In this document: positions 1 to 8,252 of the stretch, piece after piece | Layout: every line of letters begins with the position of its first letter | Numbering within the stretch: position 1 is the stretch's first letter | Origin: Marinobacter szutsaonensis | GTDB lineage: Bacteria; Pseudomonadota; Gammaproteobacteria; Pseudomonadales; Oleiphilaceae | Length of the DNA stretch: 64,000 nt | Direction of reading: 5' to 3' | Assembly (NCBI RefSeq): GCF_039523335.1 | Contig: NZ_BAAAFC010000001.1 | Location: 124,001-188,000, forward strand | Made by a program: the position numbers and the translations under genes | The notes under the pieces: model-generated | Database searches by the model: none | Told to the model about the DNA's origin: nothing | The model's input: only the letters and a program-made list of their open reading frames with translations

Positions 1-148
1 CATCGTCGGTTTGCTGGCATTTCCCCCGGGCCAGACCCTGGCCTATGTGGCCATCGCGCTGCTGTATGTGGCGGCAGTACTGACCCTGTGGTCCATGATC
101 CTTTACCTCAAAGCCGCCTGGAAGGATCTGTTTCCAGAAGCGGAATAG
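1..148 (+). CDS. pgsA: CDP-diacylglycerol-glycerol-3-phosphate phosphatidyltransferase, 3' end
   Basis: Only the last 48 codons are present (frame from base 2, TAG at 146-148); the gene starts outside the window. The fragment is one long hydrophobic segment followed by a short charged tail ending in PEAE. This matches the last transmembrane helix and C-terminus of PgsA, the inner-membrane enzyme that makes phosphatidylglycerophosphate, and includes the typical run LTLWSMILYLKAAW. The catalytic CDP-alcohol phosphotransferase motif lies upstream and cannot be seen, so the call rests on the tail alone. It converges on the lipoprotein gene at 171-779, leaving 22 bp between them. Confidence 0.6.
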   Translation, partial: IVGLLAFPPGQTLAYVAIALLYVAAVLTLWSMILYLKAAWKDLFPEAE

Positions 149-162
149 CCGGAATTTCCGGC
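148..162. terminator. GC-rich palindrome between convergent genes
   Basis: GCCGGAA-T-TTCCGGC is a perfect 7-bp inverted repeat that begins on the last base of the pgsA stop codon, with a further CCGG-rich stretch and CAGTTTTCC after it. It sits between two convergent genes, so a shared terminator is plausible. The 1-nt centre would force the inner pairs open in RNA and the T-tract is poor, so support is weak. Confidence 0.3.
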
Positions 163-170
163 CTCCGGCT

Positions 171-779
171 TCAGTTTTCCTCCAGGCATCGGTGCACCCA
201 GAGCAAGGTTTCCTCCGCCAGCCGGCTGGCGGTGTTGCCGAAAGCTCCGACCACTTCGTCCAGCTCACTACTCGCAGCGGGCTCGTCTAACCGGCTGTTA
301 CGCACACACAGGCTCTTGCGTGTCCGGTTATCCAGCACTTCCGCATGCAGCTCAATCACAACCCGGGTTTCCCCTTCGTTTTTTTCTGCTTGAAAGGCGG
401 AGAGCTCACTGATCAGCGTCAGGTCCGTGCTGGCCGCACTGGTGTCGGTCACAACATTGGCAAACCCCTGACTCTGGCGAAGAGTGTCGATCAGGTAATC
501 GCGAACCAGTACCGGTGCGCTGTCACGCCAGCGGGCATTGCCGTACATCTGGAACTCATGGGGGGTGGGCTTGGTCAGGATGCGGGTTCCGTTCACCGGC
601 TCGGATGCCAGGGGCGTATCCACCCTCAGAGTCCTGGCATGGCGGATTTCCAGCCGTTCGGCCGATTCGGCCGAGCCCAGATCCATGACACGGGGCGCCT
701 CCGGGGTCGGGAAGATCGTACAGGCGGTCATGGCAAATGCCGCGATTACCGGAAAGATTGCTCGCAAACAGCTTCTCAT
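171..779 (-). CDS. ABC-type transport auxiliary lipoprotein (PqiC/ABC_trans_aux-like)
   Basis: The protein has 202 residues. The N-terminus is a short basic region, a hydrophobic stretch and the lipobox-like MTAC, with Cys20 as the likely acylated residue, so it should be an outer-membrane or periplasm-facing lipoprotein. The rest resembles the ABC_trans_aux family (PF03886), whose members accompany MCE-type lipid ABC transporters and are thought to link the MCE protein to the outer membrane. It is the last gene of a four-gene operon: its ATG overlaps the stop of the MlaD-like gene by 4 nt (ATGA). The family call comes from overall character and context, since the family has few invariant motifs. 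Confidence 0.75.
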   Translation of the reverse strand: MRSCLRAIFPVIAAFAMTACTIFPTPEAPRVMDLGSAESAERLEIRHARTLRVDTPLASEPVNGTRILTKPTPHEFQMYGNARWRDSAPVLVRDYLIDTLRQSQGFANVVTDTSAASTDLTLISELSAFQAEKNEGETRVVIELHAEVLDNRTRKSLCVRNSRLDEPAASSELDEVVGAFGNTASRLAEETLLWVHRCLEEN

Positions 780-1714
780 TGCTCAACTTCCTTGATGTTG
801 GAACCTCCCAGGAGGGTACCCGCGGGATTTGCCTCCAGGCGCGTGGCAAACTGGTTCAGGTTGCGCAGGGCACTGCGCAGTTCCCGGATGGCCGGCGTCA
901 GCTCACCCAGCCCCTGCAGGCCGGCATCCAGCGCACCCTCATTCTCCCGGGTCAGGTTATCCAATCGGGCCAGGGCCGGCTGGAGTGTTGAGAGTGCCCG
1001 GTCCATGGAGCTGAGCACCGGCGTGACCTTTTCCAGCAGGATGGCATTGGCATTGTCGGATACGCTGGAGACCTTGATTGCCGCTTCTTCCGCCCGAACC
1101 CCTGCGGCGTCGAACTGCTCCATCAGAGCCAGTAGCTCCTCCCGCTGGGCCAGCAATGAATCGGTTGCGTTCCGGGTGTTTTCCAGGATGCTGGCCATGT
1201 TCTCCAGGTTCTTCTCGGAGAACAGGTTGTTGGCGTTGGTCAGCAGAATTTCGGTTTTCTCGATCAGTGCCTCGCCATTGGTCAGCAGGCTGCTGAAGGC
1301 CGAGGGATCTGCCGTGATCAGGGGCGGATTGTTGCGGTTGCCCTCAAGCACGGGGCTGTCTTTAGTACCACCGCGGAACTGCACGCTCATACTGCCGGTT
1401 ATATTGGCGAGGATCAGGCCCGCGTGGGTATCCTTGCGAATGGGTACTTCCTTGTCGACCCGGACCAGCACACGCACGTGGCTCGGATTGTCCGGGTCGA
1501 GGGTTAACTCGAGTACCTCGCCCACCGGGACACCGCTGTACAGCACCGGATTGCCTTCGGATAGGCCGGAGATCGGGTGATCGAAGCCGATCTGGTAATA
1601 GGCCCATTCCCGGTCCGCCGACGATTTGCCCAGCCAGAGCGCGAAGATCAGTGCTGCGCCAACCGCCAGGACAGTGAACAGGCCAATAATGACGTGGTGG
1701 GCCCGGGGCTCCAT
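776..1714 (-). CDS. MlaD/MCE-domain protein of a lipid ABC transporter
   Basis: The 312-residue protein has one N-terminal transmembrane helix (about residues 7-25), an MCE domain (about 37-115, with the GxPVLYSGVPVGxV and GSMSVQFRGG stretches typical of MlaD), and then a long helical, coiled-coil-like C-terminal half. Such proteins form periplasmic rings that pass phospholipids between membranes. The start is the ATG at 1714 because it overlaps the upstream stop codon (TGATG); an in-frame start further upstream would lie inside the ATPase gene. The long helical tail suggests a tube-like assembly as in PqiB/YebT proteins, which is inference. Confidence 0.85.
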   Translation of the reverse strand: MEPRAHHVIIGLFTVLAVGAALIFALWLGKSSADREWAYYQIGFDHPISGLSEGNPVLYSGVPVGEVLELTLDPDNPSHVRVLVRVDKEVPIRKDTHAGLILANITGSMSVQFRGGTKDSPVLEGNRNNPPLITADPSAFSSLLTNGEALIEKTEILLTNANNLFSEKNLENMASILENTRNATDSLLAQREELLALMEQFDAAGVRAEEAAIKVSSVSDNANAILLEKVTPVLSSMDRALSTLQPALARLDNLTRENEGALDAGLQGLGELTPAIRELRSALRNLNQFATRLEANPAGTLLGGSNIKEVEQ

Positions 1715-2550
1715 CAGACGTTTTCTCCTTGTTGCCTCGGTGTTTGGTTCGCCGCGGCATAGCTCGCGGCCCGGCCTCGTGGGCCATTGAAGTAATCCTG
1801 TATCCATTCATCCGGGTTGGCGGCAACGGTTTCCAGGGTGTCTGCCACCAGTACCCGTTTTTGTGACAACACGGCAACCCGGTCGCAGGTGGAATACAGG
1901 GTGTCCAGGTCATGGGTGACCAGGAAAACCGTCAGGCCCAGGGCGTTGCGGAGGGTCACGATCAGCTCATCAAAAGCCGCTGCGCCAATCGGATCCAGGC
2001 CCGCCGTGGGCTCATCCAGGAACAGGATTTCCGGATCCAGAGCCAGGGCCCGTGCCAGGCTCGCACGCTTGACCATACCACCGGACAGTTCCGCGGGATA
2101 CTTGAGGGCGGCATCCGGTGGCAGGCCGGTCAGGGCAAGTTTCATGCGAGCCACCCGCTCGGCATCCGGGCGCTTGAGCCCGGCGTGTTCGATCAGGGGA
2201 ACGGCAATGTTTTCCTGCAGGTTCAGCGAGGTAAACAGCGCGCCGCCCTGGAACAGGACACCAAAGCGTTGCTCCATTCGGGAACGGGCCCGCGCAGACA
2301 GGGCGTCCAGCGTTTCGCCAAAAACCCGGATATTCCCGGAGGTGGGTTTGCGCAGACCGATGATGCTACGCAGCAACACCGATTTCCCGGTGCCTGAGCC
2401 GCCCACCACGCCCAGGATTTCTCCCCGGTACAGGTTCAGGTCCAGATCCTCGTGGACAACGTGTTCCCCGAAACGGTTGCAGAGGTTGCTGACCTCAATA
2501 ACCGGTTCTGCCTGATGTTGTGACTGCCTGGTACCTGCTACTGCCGCCAT
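1714..2550 (-). CDS. MlaF-like ABC transporter ATP-binding protein
   Basis: The 278-residue protein is a complete ABC ATPase: Walker A GGSGTGKS (50-57), signature LSGGM (155-159), Walker B ILFLDEP (175-181) and switch His213. The signature LSGGMVKR, with Met rather than Gln after GG, is characteristic of the MlaF/Ttg2A subfamily that energises phospholipid or solvent-resistance transport. It lies 3 nt after the permease gene and overlaps the MCE gene by 1 nt, so the genes are very probably cotranscribed. About 16 residues precede the conserved ABC start, and a slightly later start is possible. Confidence 0.9.
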   Translation of the reverse strand: MAAVAGTRQSQHQAEPVIEVSNLCNRFGEHVVHEDLDLNLYRGEILGVVGGSGTGKSVLLRSIIGLRKPTSGNIRVFGETLDALSARARSRMEQRFGVLFQGGALFTSLNLQENIAVPLIEHAGLKRPDAERVARMKLALTGLPPDAALKYPAELSGGMVKRASLARALALDPEILFLDEPTAGLDPIGAAAFDELIVTLRNALGLTVFLVTHDLDTLYSTCDRVAVLSQKRVLVADTLETVAANPDEWIQDYFNGPRGRAASYAAANQTPRQQGENV

Positions 2551-2553
2551 TGG

Positions 2554-3717
2554 TTACCACCCCATTTCCATAAAGAATAGCGCAGCGATGGCATCCAGCA
2601 GTATTACGATGAAGATGGACTGGACCACACTGGACGTGGTGTGTTCGCCCACGGACTGGGCACTACCGCCCACCTTGAACCCTTCCAGGCAACCGATGAC
2701 AGCGATCAGGAAGGCAAAGACAGGCGCCTTGGAGATACCCACCAGGAAATGGCGCAGGGCGATATCCCGCTCGACAATGGCCAGAAACTGGGTGAGGGTG
2801 ATGTCCAGTGACAGCACGCACACCAGGGCGCCGCCCACCATACCGGCCATCATGCCGACAAAAGTCAGGATGGGAAGGCTGATCATCATGGCCAGAACCC
2901 GGGGCAGAACCAGCAGCTCGATGGGGCTCAGCCCCAGGGTGCGAATGGCATCCAGCTCTTCGTTGACCTTCATGGCGCCGATATGGGCGGTGAACGAACT
3001 GGCAGTCCGGCCTGCCAGCAGAATGGCGGCGAGCAGCACCCCGAATTCCCGAAGGAACGAGAAGGCCACCAGGTTGACGGTATAAATGGTGGCCCCGAAA
3101 TCCTCCAGTACCGTGGCACCGAGAAAGGCGACAACGGCACCGACCAGAAAGGTCAGCAGGGCGACGATGGGCAGGGCGTTCAACCCGGTGTCCTGGATCG
3201 AGGCGACGAACGGCGTTACCCGCCAGCGCTTCGGCCGCGGCAGCACCCAGGCCAGGGTGGCAAGGGTCTGGCCGATGAATCCGAGCAACACCCAGATCAG
3301 ATGTCCCAGAGCTTCCACTTGCTGGCCAGTGTGGCCCAGGAACAGGCGAACCGGTGAAACCTTTGGCGGTACCGGCTCCTGCCAGTCTTCCAGGGACCGT
3401 GCTACGGCCAGCAGCAGGTCTGCCTTTTCCTCTGGCAGGGATTCTTGTGTGGCAACATGCTGCTCCAGGGTTTCCGGTCCGAGAAAGGATGCCAGTACCG
3501 AGGCGCCGGCTGTGTCGATGTGCTCCAGCGCCGAAAGGTCCAGTCTCTTGGGAGTTTTGGCCCCGGCGGGGAGCGCAGCCAGTTGCTGCAACAACGAGTG
3601 ATAGCCCGAAAGGGTCCAGTCGCCGGTAATGGCCAGCCCGCCGGACTCGAACCGGGCATTGCCGGGTCGGGAGCCGGTCGGGTCAGATGCCTGGGACTGG
3701 GAAGGGCTTGGGTCCAT
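2554..3717 (-). CDS. STAS-domain/MlaE permease fusion of an MCE lipid transporter
   Basis: The 387-residue protein is longer than MlaE (about 260). The N-terminal ~115 residues form an STAS-like domain with the LDLSALEHIDTAGASVL pattern seen in MlaB. The C-terminal ~250 residues are the multi-pass MlaE permease (conserved blocks RTASSFTAHIGAM and LGLSPIELLVLPRVLA). In E. coli MlaB is a separate cytoplasmic partner of MlaF; here it appears fused to the permease. It is the first gene of the operon: permease, ATPase, MCE protein, lipoprotein. No MlaC-type periplasmic shuttle is encoded here, so this is probably not the canonical Mla system. Confidence 0.85.
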   Translation of the reverse strand: MDPSPSQSQASDPTGSRPGNARFESGGLAITGDWTLSGYHSLLQQLAALPAGAKTPKRLDLSALEHIDTAGASVLASFLGPETLEQHVATQESLPEEKADLLLAVARSLEDWQEPVPPKVSPVRLFLGHTGQQVEALGHLIWVLLGFIGQTLATLAWVLPRPKRWRVTPFVASIQDTGLNALPIVALLTFLVGAVVAFLGATVLEDFGATIYTVNLVAFSFLREFGVLLAAILLAGRTASSFTAHIGAMKVNEELDAIRTLGLSPIELLVLPRVLAMMISLPILTFVGMMAGMVGGALVCVLSLDITLTQFLAIVERDIALRHFLVGISKAPVFAFLIAVIGCLEGFKVGGSAQSVGEHTTSSVVQSIFIVILLDAIAALFFMEMGW

Positions 3718-3770
3718 CTTTGGATACGTCCGGGCCTCGGGAAGTTATTGAATATCAAGCTAATGACAGC

Positions 3771-4385
3771 TTAGAGATTCAACTGCTTATCCGCCAGTAT
3801 CTTTCGATCTTCCACATCGTGACTGGCAAGGACCAGAACCTTGCCCGCGGCCTTGTGCCGAAGCAGCAAGGACCGCAGCTGAGTGCGTGCCTCCGCATCG
3901 AGGCCCGTGAGAGGCTCATCGAGGAGCAGGATCGGCTGGTCCCTTAGTAGCGCCCGCAGCAAGGCTACACGCTGACGTTGCCCGCCGGACAGGTCCCCGG
4001 GCATGCGACTTTCAAAGCCGGCCATGCCAACGCTGGCAAGTCCCCTGGAGATAGCCTGATCCTGCTCCGCACTCAGCTTGAGCCCCGGATGCATACCCAG
4101 GCCAATGTTGGTCTGTACGTCCAGGTGTTCGAACAGGTTGTGCTCCTGAAACAGGCTGGTTACCGGACGATCCCAGGGTGGAAGCTCATTCAGTAAACTA
4201 CCTTCCCAGCGGATGGTGCCGGATTCCGGCGTGAGGAAACCGGCGAGCAGATTCAGGAGGGTGGATTTTCCGGAACCGCTGGGGCCGTTTATGGCAATAC
4301 ACTGTCCATGGTCGACCTGAAACGTGAATCGCCAGCTGGTTTCGGTGTCCGGGTAGCGGAATGTCAGGTCTTTCACCTCAAGCAT
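3771..4385 (-). CDS. thiQ: thiamine ABC transporter ATP-binding protein
   Basis: The 204-residue ABC ATPase has Walker A GPSGSGKST (34-42), signature LSGGQRQRV and Walker B LLLDEP, at the usual length for ThiQ (about 210-230). It is last in the thiB-thiP-thiQ operon and would energise import of thiamine and its phosphates. I chose the ATG at 4385 because GGAGG lies 6 nt upstream on the coding strand and the protein then begins MLEVKDLTF like other family members; an in-frame start at 4400 is possible. It overlaps the end of thiP by 8 nt. Confidence 0.9.
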   Translation of the reverse strand: MLEVKDLTFRYPDTETSWRFTFQVDHGQCIAINGPSGSGKSTLLNLLAGFLTPESGTIRWEGSLLNELPPWDRPVTSLFQEHNLFEHLDVQTNIGLGMHPGLKLSAEQDQAISRGLASVGMAGFESRMPGDLSGGQRQRVALLRALLRDQPILLLDEPLTGLDAEARTQLRSLLLRHKAAGKVLVLASHDVEDRKILADKQLNL

Positions 4386-6060
4386 GACGGGCCTCCGCAA
4401 GGGTCTTTAATGCATCCTGTTGATGTCTGCTCTGTTTGCGTCTGTAGCCGGGCAAATTGAAGGCCGCAAACACCAGCAGGAGCAGGGTCACCAGCCACAG
4501 GGCCGTACCGGCGGCGAGCTCCATGCGGTAACTGCCGAGTTGCTGGTAAAGCAGTACCGGTACCGTGGGTTGTCCCGGTGTGCCGAACAGCGCGATCACC
4601 CCGAAATCCCCTAGTGACAGCCCGGTGCCGTAGGCCATGGCCAGGGCGAGGGGACGCTTGAGCCGGGGCCAGTGCAGCCAGCGCCAGCGATACCAGCCCA
4701 ACAATCCAAGCTGGTCCGCCTGCTGTGCCGTGGCCTGATCCAGACCTGTCAACGGCCCCTTGAGGAGCTGGGTGACAAATGGCAGGGCCATCAGACCATT
4801 GATCAGCGCGACCAGCACCAGCCCCTGCGAGGAGTGCCCCAGGCTGGGCCGGAGAAGCAGAAACAGGCCTGTTCCAAGGACGATCGGAGGGATCATCAGG
4901 GGCACCGCGGTTGCCACCGAAGACAACCTGGCCAGATGCGGACCACCCCGACTGGCCAGGGTCAGCACAAGGAGCGCCGACAGCACCGAAAACGCGCCGG
5001 CGGGCAGGGCAATGGCGAAGCTTCGCAGCGTTGCGTCCCCCAGATCCGTGAGCGGGTTACCACCGTCAACGACCACTGTGACAAGCCCCGGCAGGCCCCG
5101 GAACAGGATTGCGGCCAGTGGCAGAAGAAGAAACAGGGTAAAGCACAGTAGCAGCACGATATCCCGGAACCGCGTGATGCCCTGGCTGTCTGGCCTGAGT
5201 ATGGATTCCGAAAAGCTGCGTTGTGGCGAAAGGTTAGCGGACAAACCTCGACGAACCATCAAGAGCCAGATGGCACCACAGATCGCCAGTTGCACAATCG
5301 CCAGCAGGGCAGCGCGGCCGAAGTCGAATTCAAAGCGTAGAGACTGGTAGATCGCCACTTCAAGGGTTGTGGAGGCAGGACCTCCACCGAGAGTCATCAC
5401 GATGGCAAAACTGGTAAAGCAGAGGGTAAACACCAGGGCCGCGATGCCTGGTAACACCTGGCGCACCGCCGGCCAGTCAAGGGTGCGCCAGAGCCACCAG
5501 CCGGCAAGGCCGAGCTGGCTGGCGACCCGCCGACGGGGCGCGGGGACCGACTCCAGTGCCTGGAGCAGGATACGGCCGGCCAACGGTGCATTGAAAAACA
5601 CGTGGGCCAGCACGATGCCGTTCAGCCCGTAGAGATTCCAGCGGACCATGGTCCAGTGTTCGATCACCGAGGTCAGCCAGCCGTGCCGGCCAAAGACACC
5701 GACGAGGCCCGACACCGCCACGATTGTTGGAAGAACCAGGCTCAGTTCCATTATCCGTAACAGCAGGTTCCTGCCCGGGAACCGGGGCTGTCTGACCAGG
5801 GCAAGTGCAATGACCAGCCCCAAAGCCAGGCTGAGCAAAGTGGATAGTGTGGCCTGCCAGACGGTGAACTGAATGACATTGCTGAGATAGCGGTTTTGCC
5901 AGAGTTCGGACACTTCCGGCAGATGGGCCTGCCAGAGCAGCGCGGCCACACCGGCAATGGTCAGTGTCAGCAGGCTGCCGGCGATGAGCAGGCCCGGGCC
6001 GATCTGCCAGCCCGGGTGGCTGAATGGCGCCTGGGTGGCACCGAACGGGAATTGACGCAT
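4378..6060 (-). CDS. thiP: thiamine ABC transporter permease
   Basis: The 560-residue protein has about 12 hydrophobic segments arranged as two related permease halves, each with an EAA-type loop (VASQLGLAGW and ADQLGLLGWYRW). That is the normal ThiP architecture, in which one fused polypeptide supplies both permease domains. The start at 6060 overlaps the thiB stop (TAATG), indicating translational coupling; an alternative ATG lies 24 nt upstream at 6084. It works with ThiB and ThiQ in thiamine uptake across the inner membrane, and the operon lies behind a TPP riboswitch. Confidence 0.88.
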   Translation of the reverse strand: MRQFPFGATQAPFSHPGWQIGPGLLIAGSLLTLTIAGVAALLWQAHLPEVSELWQNRYLSNVIQFTVWQATLSTLLSLALGLVIALALVRQPRFPGRNLLLRIMELSLVLPTIVAVSGLVGVFGRHGWLTSVIEHWTMVRWNLYGLNGIVLAHVFFNAPLAGRILLQALESVPAPRRRVASQLGLAGWWLWRTLDWPAVRQVLPGIAALVFTLCFTSFAIVMTLGGGPASTTLEVAIYQSLRFEFDFGRAALLAIVQLAICGAIWLLMVRRGLSANLSPQRSFSESILRPDSQGITRFRDIVLLLCFTLFLLLPLAAILFRGLPGLVTVVVDGGNPLTDLGDATLRSFAIALPAGAFSVLSALLVLTLASRGGPHLARLSSVATAVPLMIPPIVLGTGLFLLLRPSLGHSSQGLVLVALINGLMALPFVTQLLKGPLTGLDQATAQQADQLGLLGWYRWRWLHWPRLKRPLALAMAYGTGLSLGDFGVIALFGTPGQPTVPVLLYQQLGSYRMELAAGTALWLVTLLLLVFAAFNLPGYRRKQSRHQQDALKTLAEARHA

Positions 6061-7064
6061 TACGGGATCATGGCGTTGAGCCATTCATCCAGCCAGGATT
6101 TGCGTTTTTCGGCCACGGTGGCCGGATCGATAAACAGGATGTTGTCCGGCTGGATCAGGCGATCAAACACCTCCGGTAATTCATCCCCCAGATCGATGGC
6201 CGGGAACATCACGTTCTTAAGGGGAATATGGCGCTGGAAATCTGCGGTCAGGATGAACTGCAGGAAGTCCCGGGCCAGTGCTTTCTGTTCCGAGGCTTCA
6301 ACCAGGGCCGCCACTTCCACTTGAAGGTAATGACCCTCCTCGAACTCGGCCGCCTGGTAACGGTCGGTCTTGTCGATGGCCATGTGATAGGCCGGAGACG
6401 TGGAGTAGGAGAGAATCATCGGTGCCTCACCGTTCATGAACAGCGAGAAGTAGCCGTCACTCCAGCTCTTGGTAGTCGTCAGAATGTTATCACTGAGGGC
6501 TTGCCATTTTTCGCCGGCCCGGTCGCCGTATACGGCCTTCATCCAGAGCAGCAGGCCAAGACCCGGTGTGCTGGTGCGGGGATCCTGGATAATGATCTGG
6601 AGTTCCTCGGGTGCGTTGACCAGTTCCTCCAGGCTTTTCGGAGGGTTGGGTAACTGTTCGGTGTCATAGACGAAAGCGAAATAACCCCAGTCGTAGGGCA
6701 CAAACAGGGAATCCTGCCACTCGATGGGCAGATCCAGGGAGTCGAGAGAGATGCTGTGCTGGGCTAGCAGGCCCGTCTGCCGGGCGGTTTCCATGGTGCC
6801 GGTGTCCAGCCCGAGAACGACATCCGCGTCGGTGGAATTCCCCTCAAGGCGGAGCCGCTGGAGTATGTCGCCTCCGCTATCGAGCACAACATATTCCAGG
6901 GTGCAGTCACACTTTTGCTCGAACGCTTCCTTCACGCCGGGTCCCGGTCCCCATTCGGCGGCGAATGACGGGTGGGTATAGACGGTCAGGGTATTGTTGC
7001 TCTGGGCACTGGCCAGCAGGGGCAGCGCAAGGCCTGCAAAAAGGGTCAGGGAGCGTCTCAGCAT
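6060..7064 (-). CDS. thiB: thiamine-binding periplasmic protein
   Basis: The 334-residue protein has a Sec signal peptide (MLRRSLTLFAGLALPLLASA, then Q) followed by a mature domain starting NTLTVYTHPSF. It carries the extracellular solute-binding fold and the ThiB-type segments DWGYFAFVYD and YSTSPAYH. It should bind thiamine, TMP and TPP in the periplasm for ThiPQ. The start at 7064 is supported by GAGGA about 8 nt upstream and by the clean signal peptide; the frame stays open upstream but would place 22 polar residues before the signal. It is the first gene after the riboswitch. Confidence 0.9.
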   Translation of the reverse strand: MLRRSLTLFAGLALPLLASAQSNNTLTVYTHPSFAAEWGPGPGVKEAFEQKCDCTLEYVVLDSGGDILQRLRLEGNSTDADVVLGLDTGTMETARQTGLLAQHSISLDSLDLPIEWQDSLFVPYDWGYFAFVYDTEQLPNPPKSLEELVNAPEELQIIIQDPRTSTPGLGLLLWMKAVYGDRAGEKWQALSDNILTTTKSWSDGYFSLFMNGEAPMILSYSTSPAYHMAIDKTDRYQAAEFEEGHYLQVEVAALVEASEQKALARDFLQFILTADFQRHIPLKNVMFPAIDLGDELPEVFDRLIQPDNILFIDPATVAEKRKSWLDEWLNAMIP

Positions 7065-7106
7065 GGTTCGTGTCCTCGGATTCGATCTGGGGAACCATGC
7101 CGCGGT

Positions 7107-7123
7107 TTCACCGGAACGGTGAA
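7107..7123 (-). promoter_or_regulatory. perfect hairpin between TPP aptamer and thiB start
   Basis: TTCACCG-TTC-CGGTGAA on the minus strand is a perfect 7-bp stem with a 3-nt loop, 43-59 nt before the thiB start codon and just 3' of the TPP aptamer. No U-tract follows, so it is not a simple terminator. It may belong to the expression platform of the riboswitch, for example by influencing ribosome access. This is inference from position and pairing only. Confidence 0.4.
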
Positions 7124-7130
7124 TACTCAA

Positions 7131-7210
7131 TCCCTTCGCCGGTACGAGCCGGATCAGGTTCCGCGGGTATGGTCTCAGCCCTCTGTTTTTAATGCGAAGG
7201 GCACCCCGTT
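7131..7210 (-). ncRNA. TPP riboswitch (THI element)
   Basis: Read on the minus strand, the conserved aptamer blocks appear in order: GGGGTGCCC, then GGCTGAGA, ACCC, GAACCTGATC and CCGGCGAAGGGA. These are the THI-box core that binds thiamine pyrophosphate. The element ends about 66 nt before thiB, so it should reduce thiBPQ expression when TPP is plentiful. The stem closed by GGGGTGCCCTTCG has a few unusual pairs but the core is intact. Confidence 0.95.
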
Positions 7211-7372
7211 GAGTGGCGCACAGTATAGCACGTTAGCCTTTGCTGCCGGCCAGTCATCAAGTTTGCCTATCAGCGTCATTGTGTCGCATATAGCCAGCAG
7301 AACTATGCTTAGAACTAAAACTATGATTTAGTGTGTGACGTAATGACAGACACTCCCGACGGAGGAATGACT

Positions 7373-8239
7373 ATGCAAATGCCTGTAGTCACACATTTCT
7401 TTGATGAACCGACCAATACTTTCAGCTACGTAGTAAAGGATCCCGAGAGCAATGCCTGCGCCATCGTGGATTCCGTGCTGGATTTCGACTACGCCGCCGG
7501 CCGGACTGATGTCCGTTCTGCCGACGAAATCATCCGGTTCATAGACGATGGCGGCCTGAAGGTCGAGTGGATACTCGAAACCCACGTTCACGCTGACCAT
7601 CTTTCTGCAGCGCCTTACCTGCAGGAACAGCTCGGTGGCAAGACCGGCATCGGCCAGAAGATCGTCGACGTGCAGGAAGTTTTCGGCAAGGCCTTCAACG
7701 CCGGAACCGAGTTTGCCCGTGACGGCAGCCAGTTTGATCGGTTGTTCGAAGAAGGGGATACCTTCCGGATCGGCAATATGGAAGGGCGGGTGCTGCATAC
7801 TCCCGGCCATACGCCTGCCTGCCTGACCTACGTTATTGGTGACGCAGCCTTTGTGGGCGATACCCTGTTTGCGCCGGATTCCGGCACCGCCCGCTGTGAC
7901 TTTCCCGGCGGTGACGCTCACACCCTGTACCGCTCCGTCCAGAGGGTTCTGGCACTGCCCGGTGAGACCCGGATATTCCTGTGCCACGACTATAAAGCAC
8001 CGGGCCGGGATGAGTTTCAGCATGAGACCACAGTTGCCGAGCAACGGGCCAACAATATCCACGTTCGCGAAGGCATGACCGAAGACGATTTCGTCCGGCT
8101 CCGTACCGAACGGGATGCCACGCTCAGCATGCCCCGCCTGATCCTGCCGTCGGTGCAGGTGAACATGCGGTCAGGTGAGATGCCTCCTGCCGAGGATAAC
8201 GGCCAGGTTTACCTGAAAGTGCCTATTAACCGCTTCTGA
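7373..8239 (+). CDS. MBL-fold metallo-hydrolase, Blh/persulfide dioxygenase-like
   Basis: The 288-residue metallo-beta-lactamase-fold protein has the metal motif THVHADH (His71, His73, Asp75, His76), a second-site TPGHTP and the block PDSGTARCDFPGGD, typical of the Blh and ETHE1-like persulfide dioxygenase group. These enzymes oxidise glutathione persulfide to sulfite or act in sulfide detoxification. The start at 7373 has GGAGG 7 nt upstream; earlier GTG and ATG starts are less well placed. It is followed by the DUF442 gene, the pair that forms one Blh polypeptide in Xylella and Agrobacterium, so the two halves are split here. Confidence 0.85.
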   Translation: MQMPVVTHFFDEPTNTFSYVVKDPESNACAIVDSVLDFDYAAGRTDVRSADEIIRFIDDGGLKVEWILETHVHADHLSAAPYLQEQLGGKTGIGQKIVDVQEVFGKAFNAGTEFARDGSQFDRLFEEGDTFRIGNMEGRVLHTPGHTPACLTYVIGDAAFVGDTLFAPDSGTARCDFPGGDAHTLYRSVQRVLALPGETRIFLCHDYKAPGRDEFQHETTVAEQRANNIHVREGMTEDDFVRLRTERDATLSMPRLILPSVQVNMRSGEMPPAEDNGQVYLKVPINRF

Positions 8240-8252
8240 CAGAGGGTGCGCC

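Noticed and set aside
345..1580. 411-codon open frame opposite the MCE gene
   Set aside because: It crosses the lipoprotein/MlaD boundary antisense; Arg/Ser-rich composition is typical of a GC-rich shadow.
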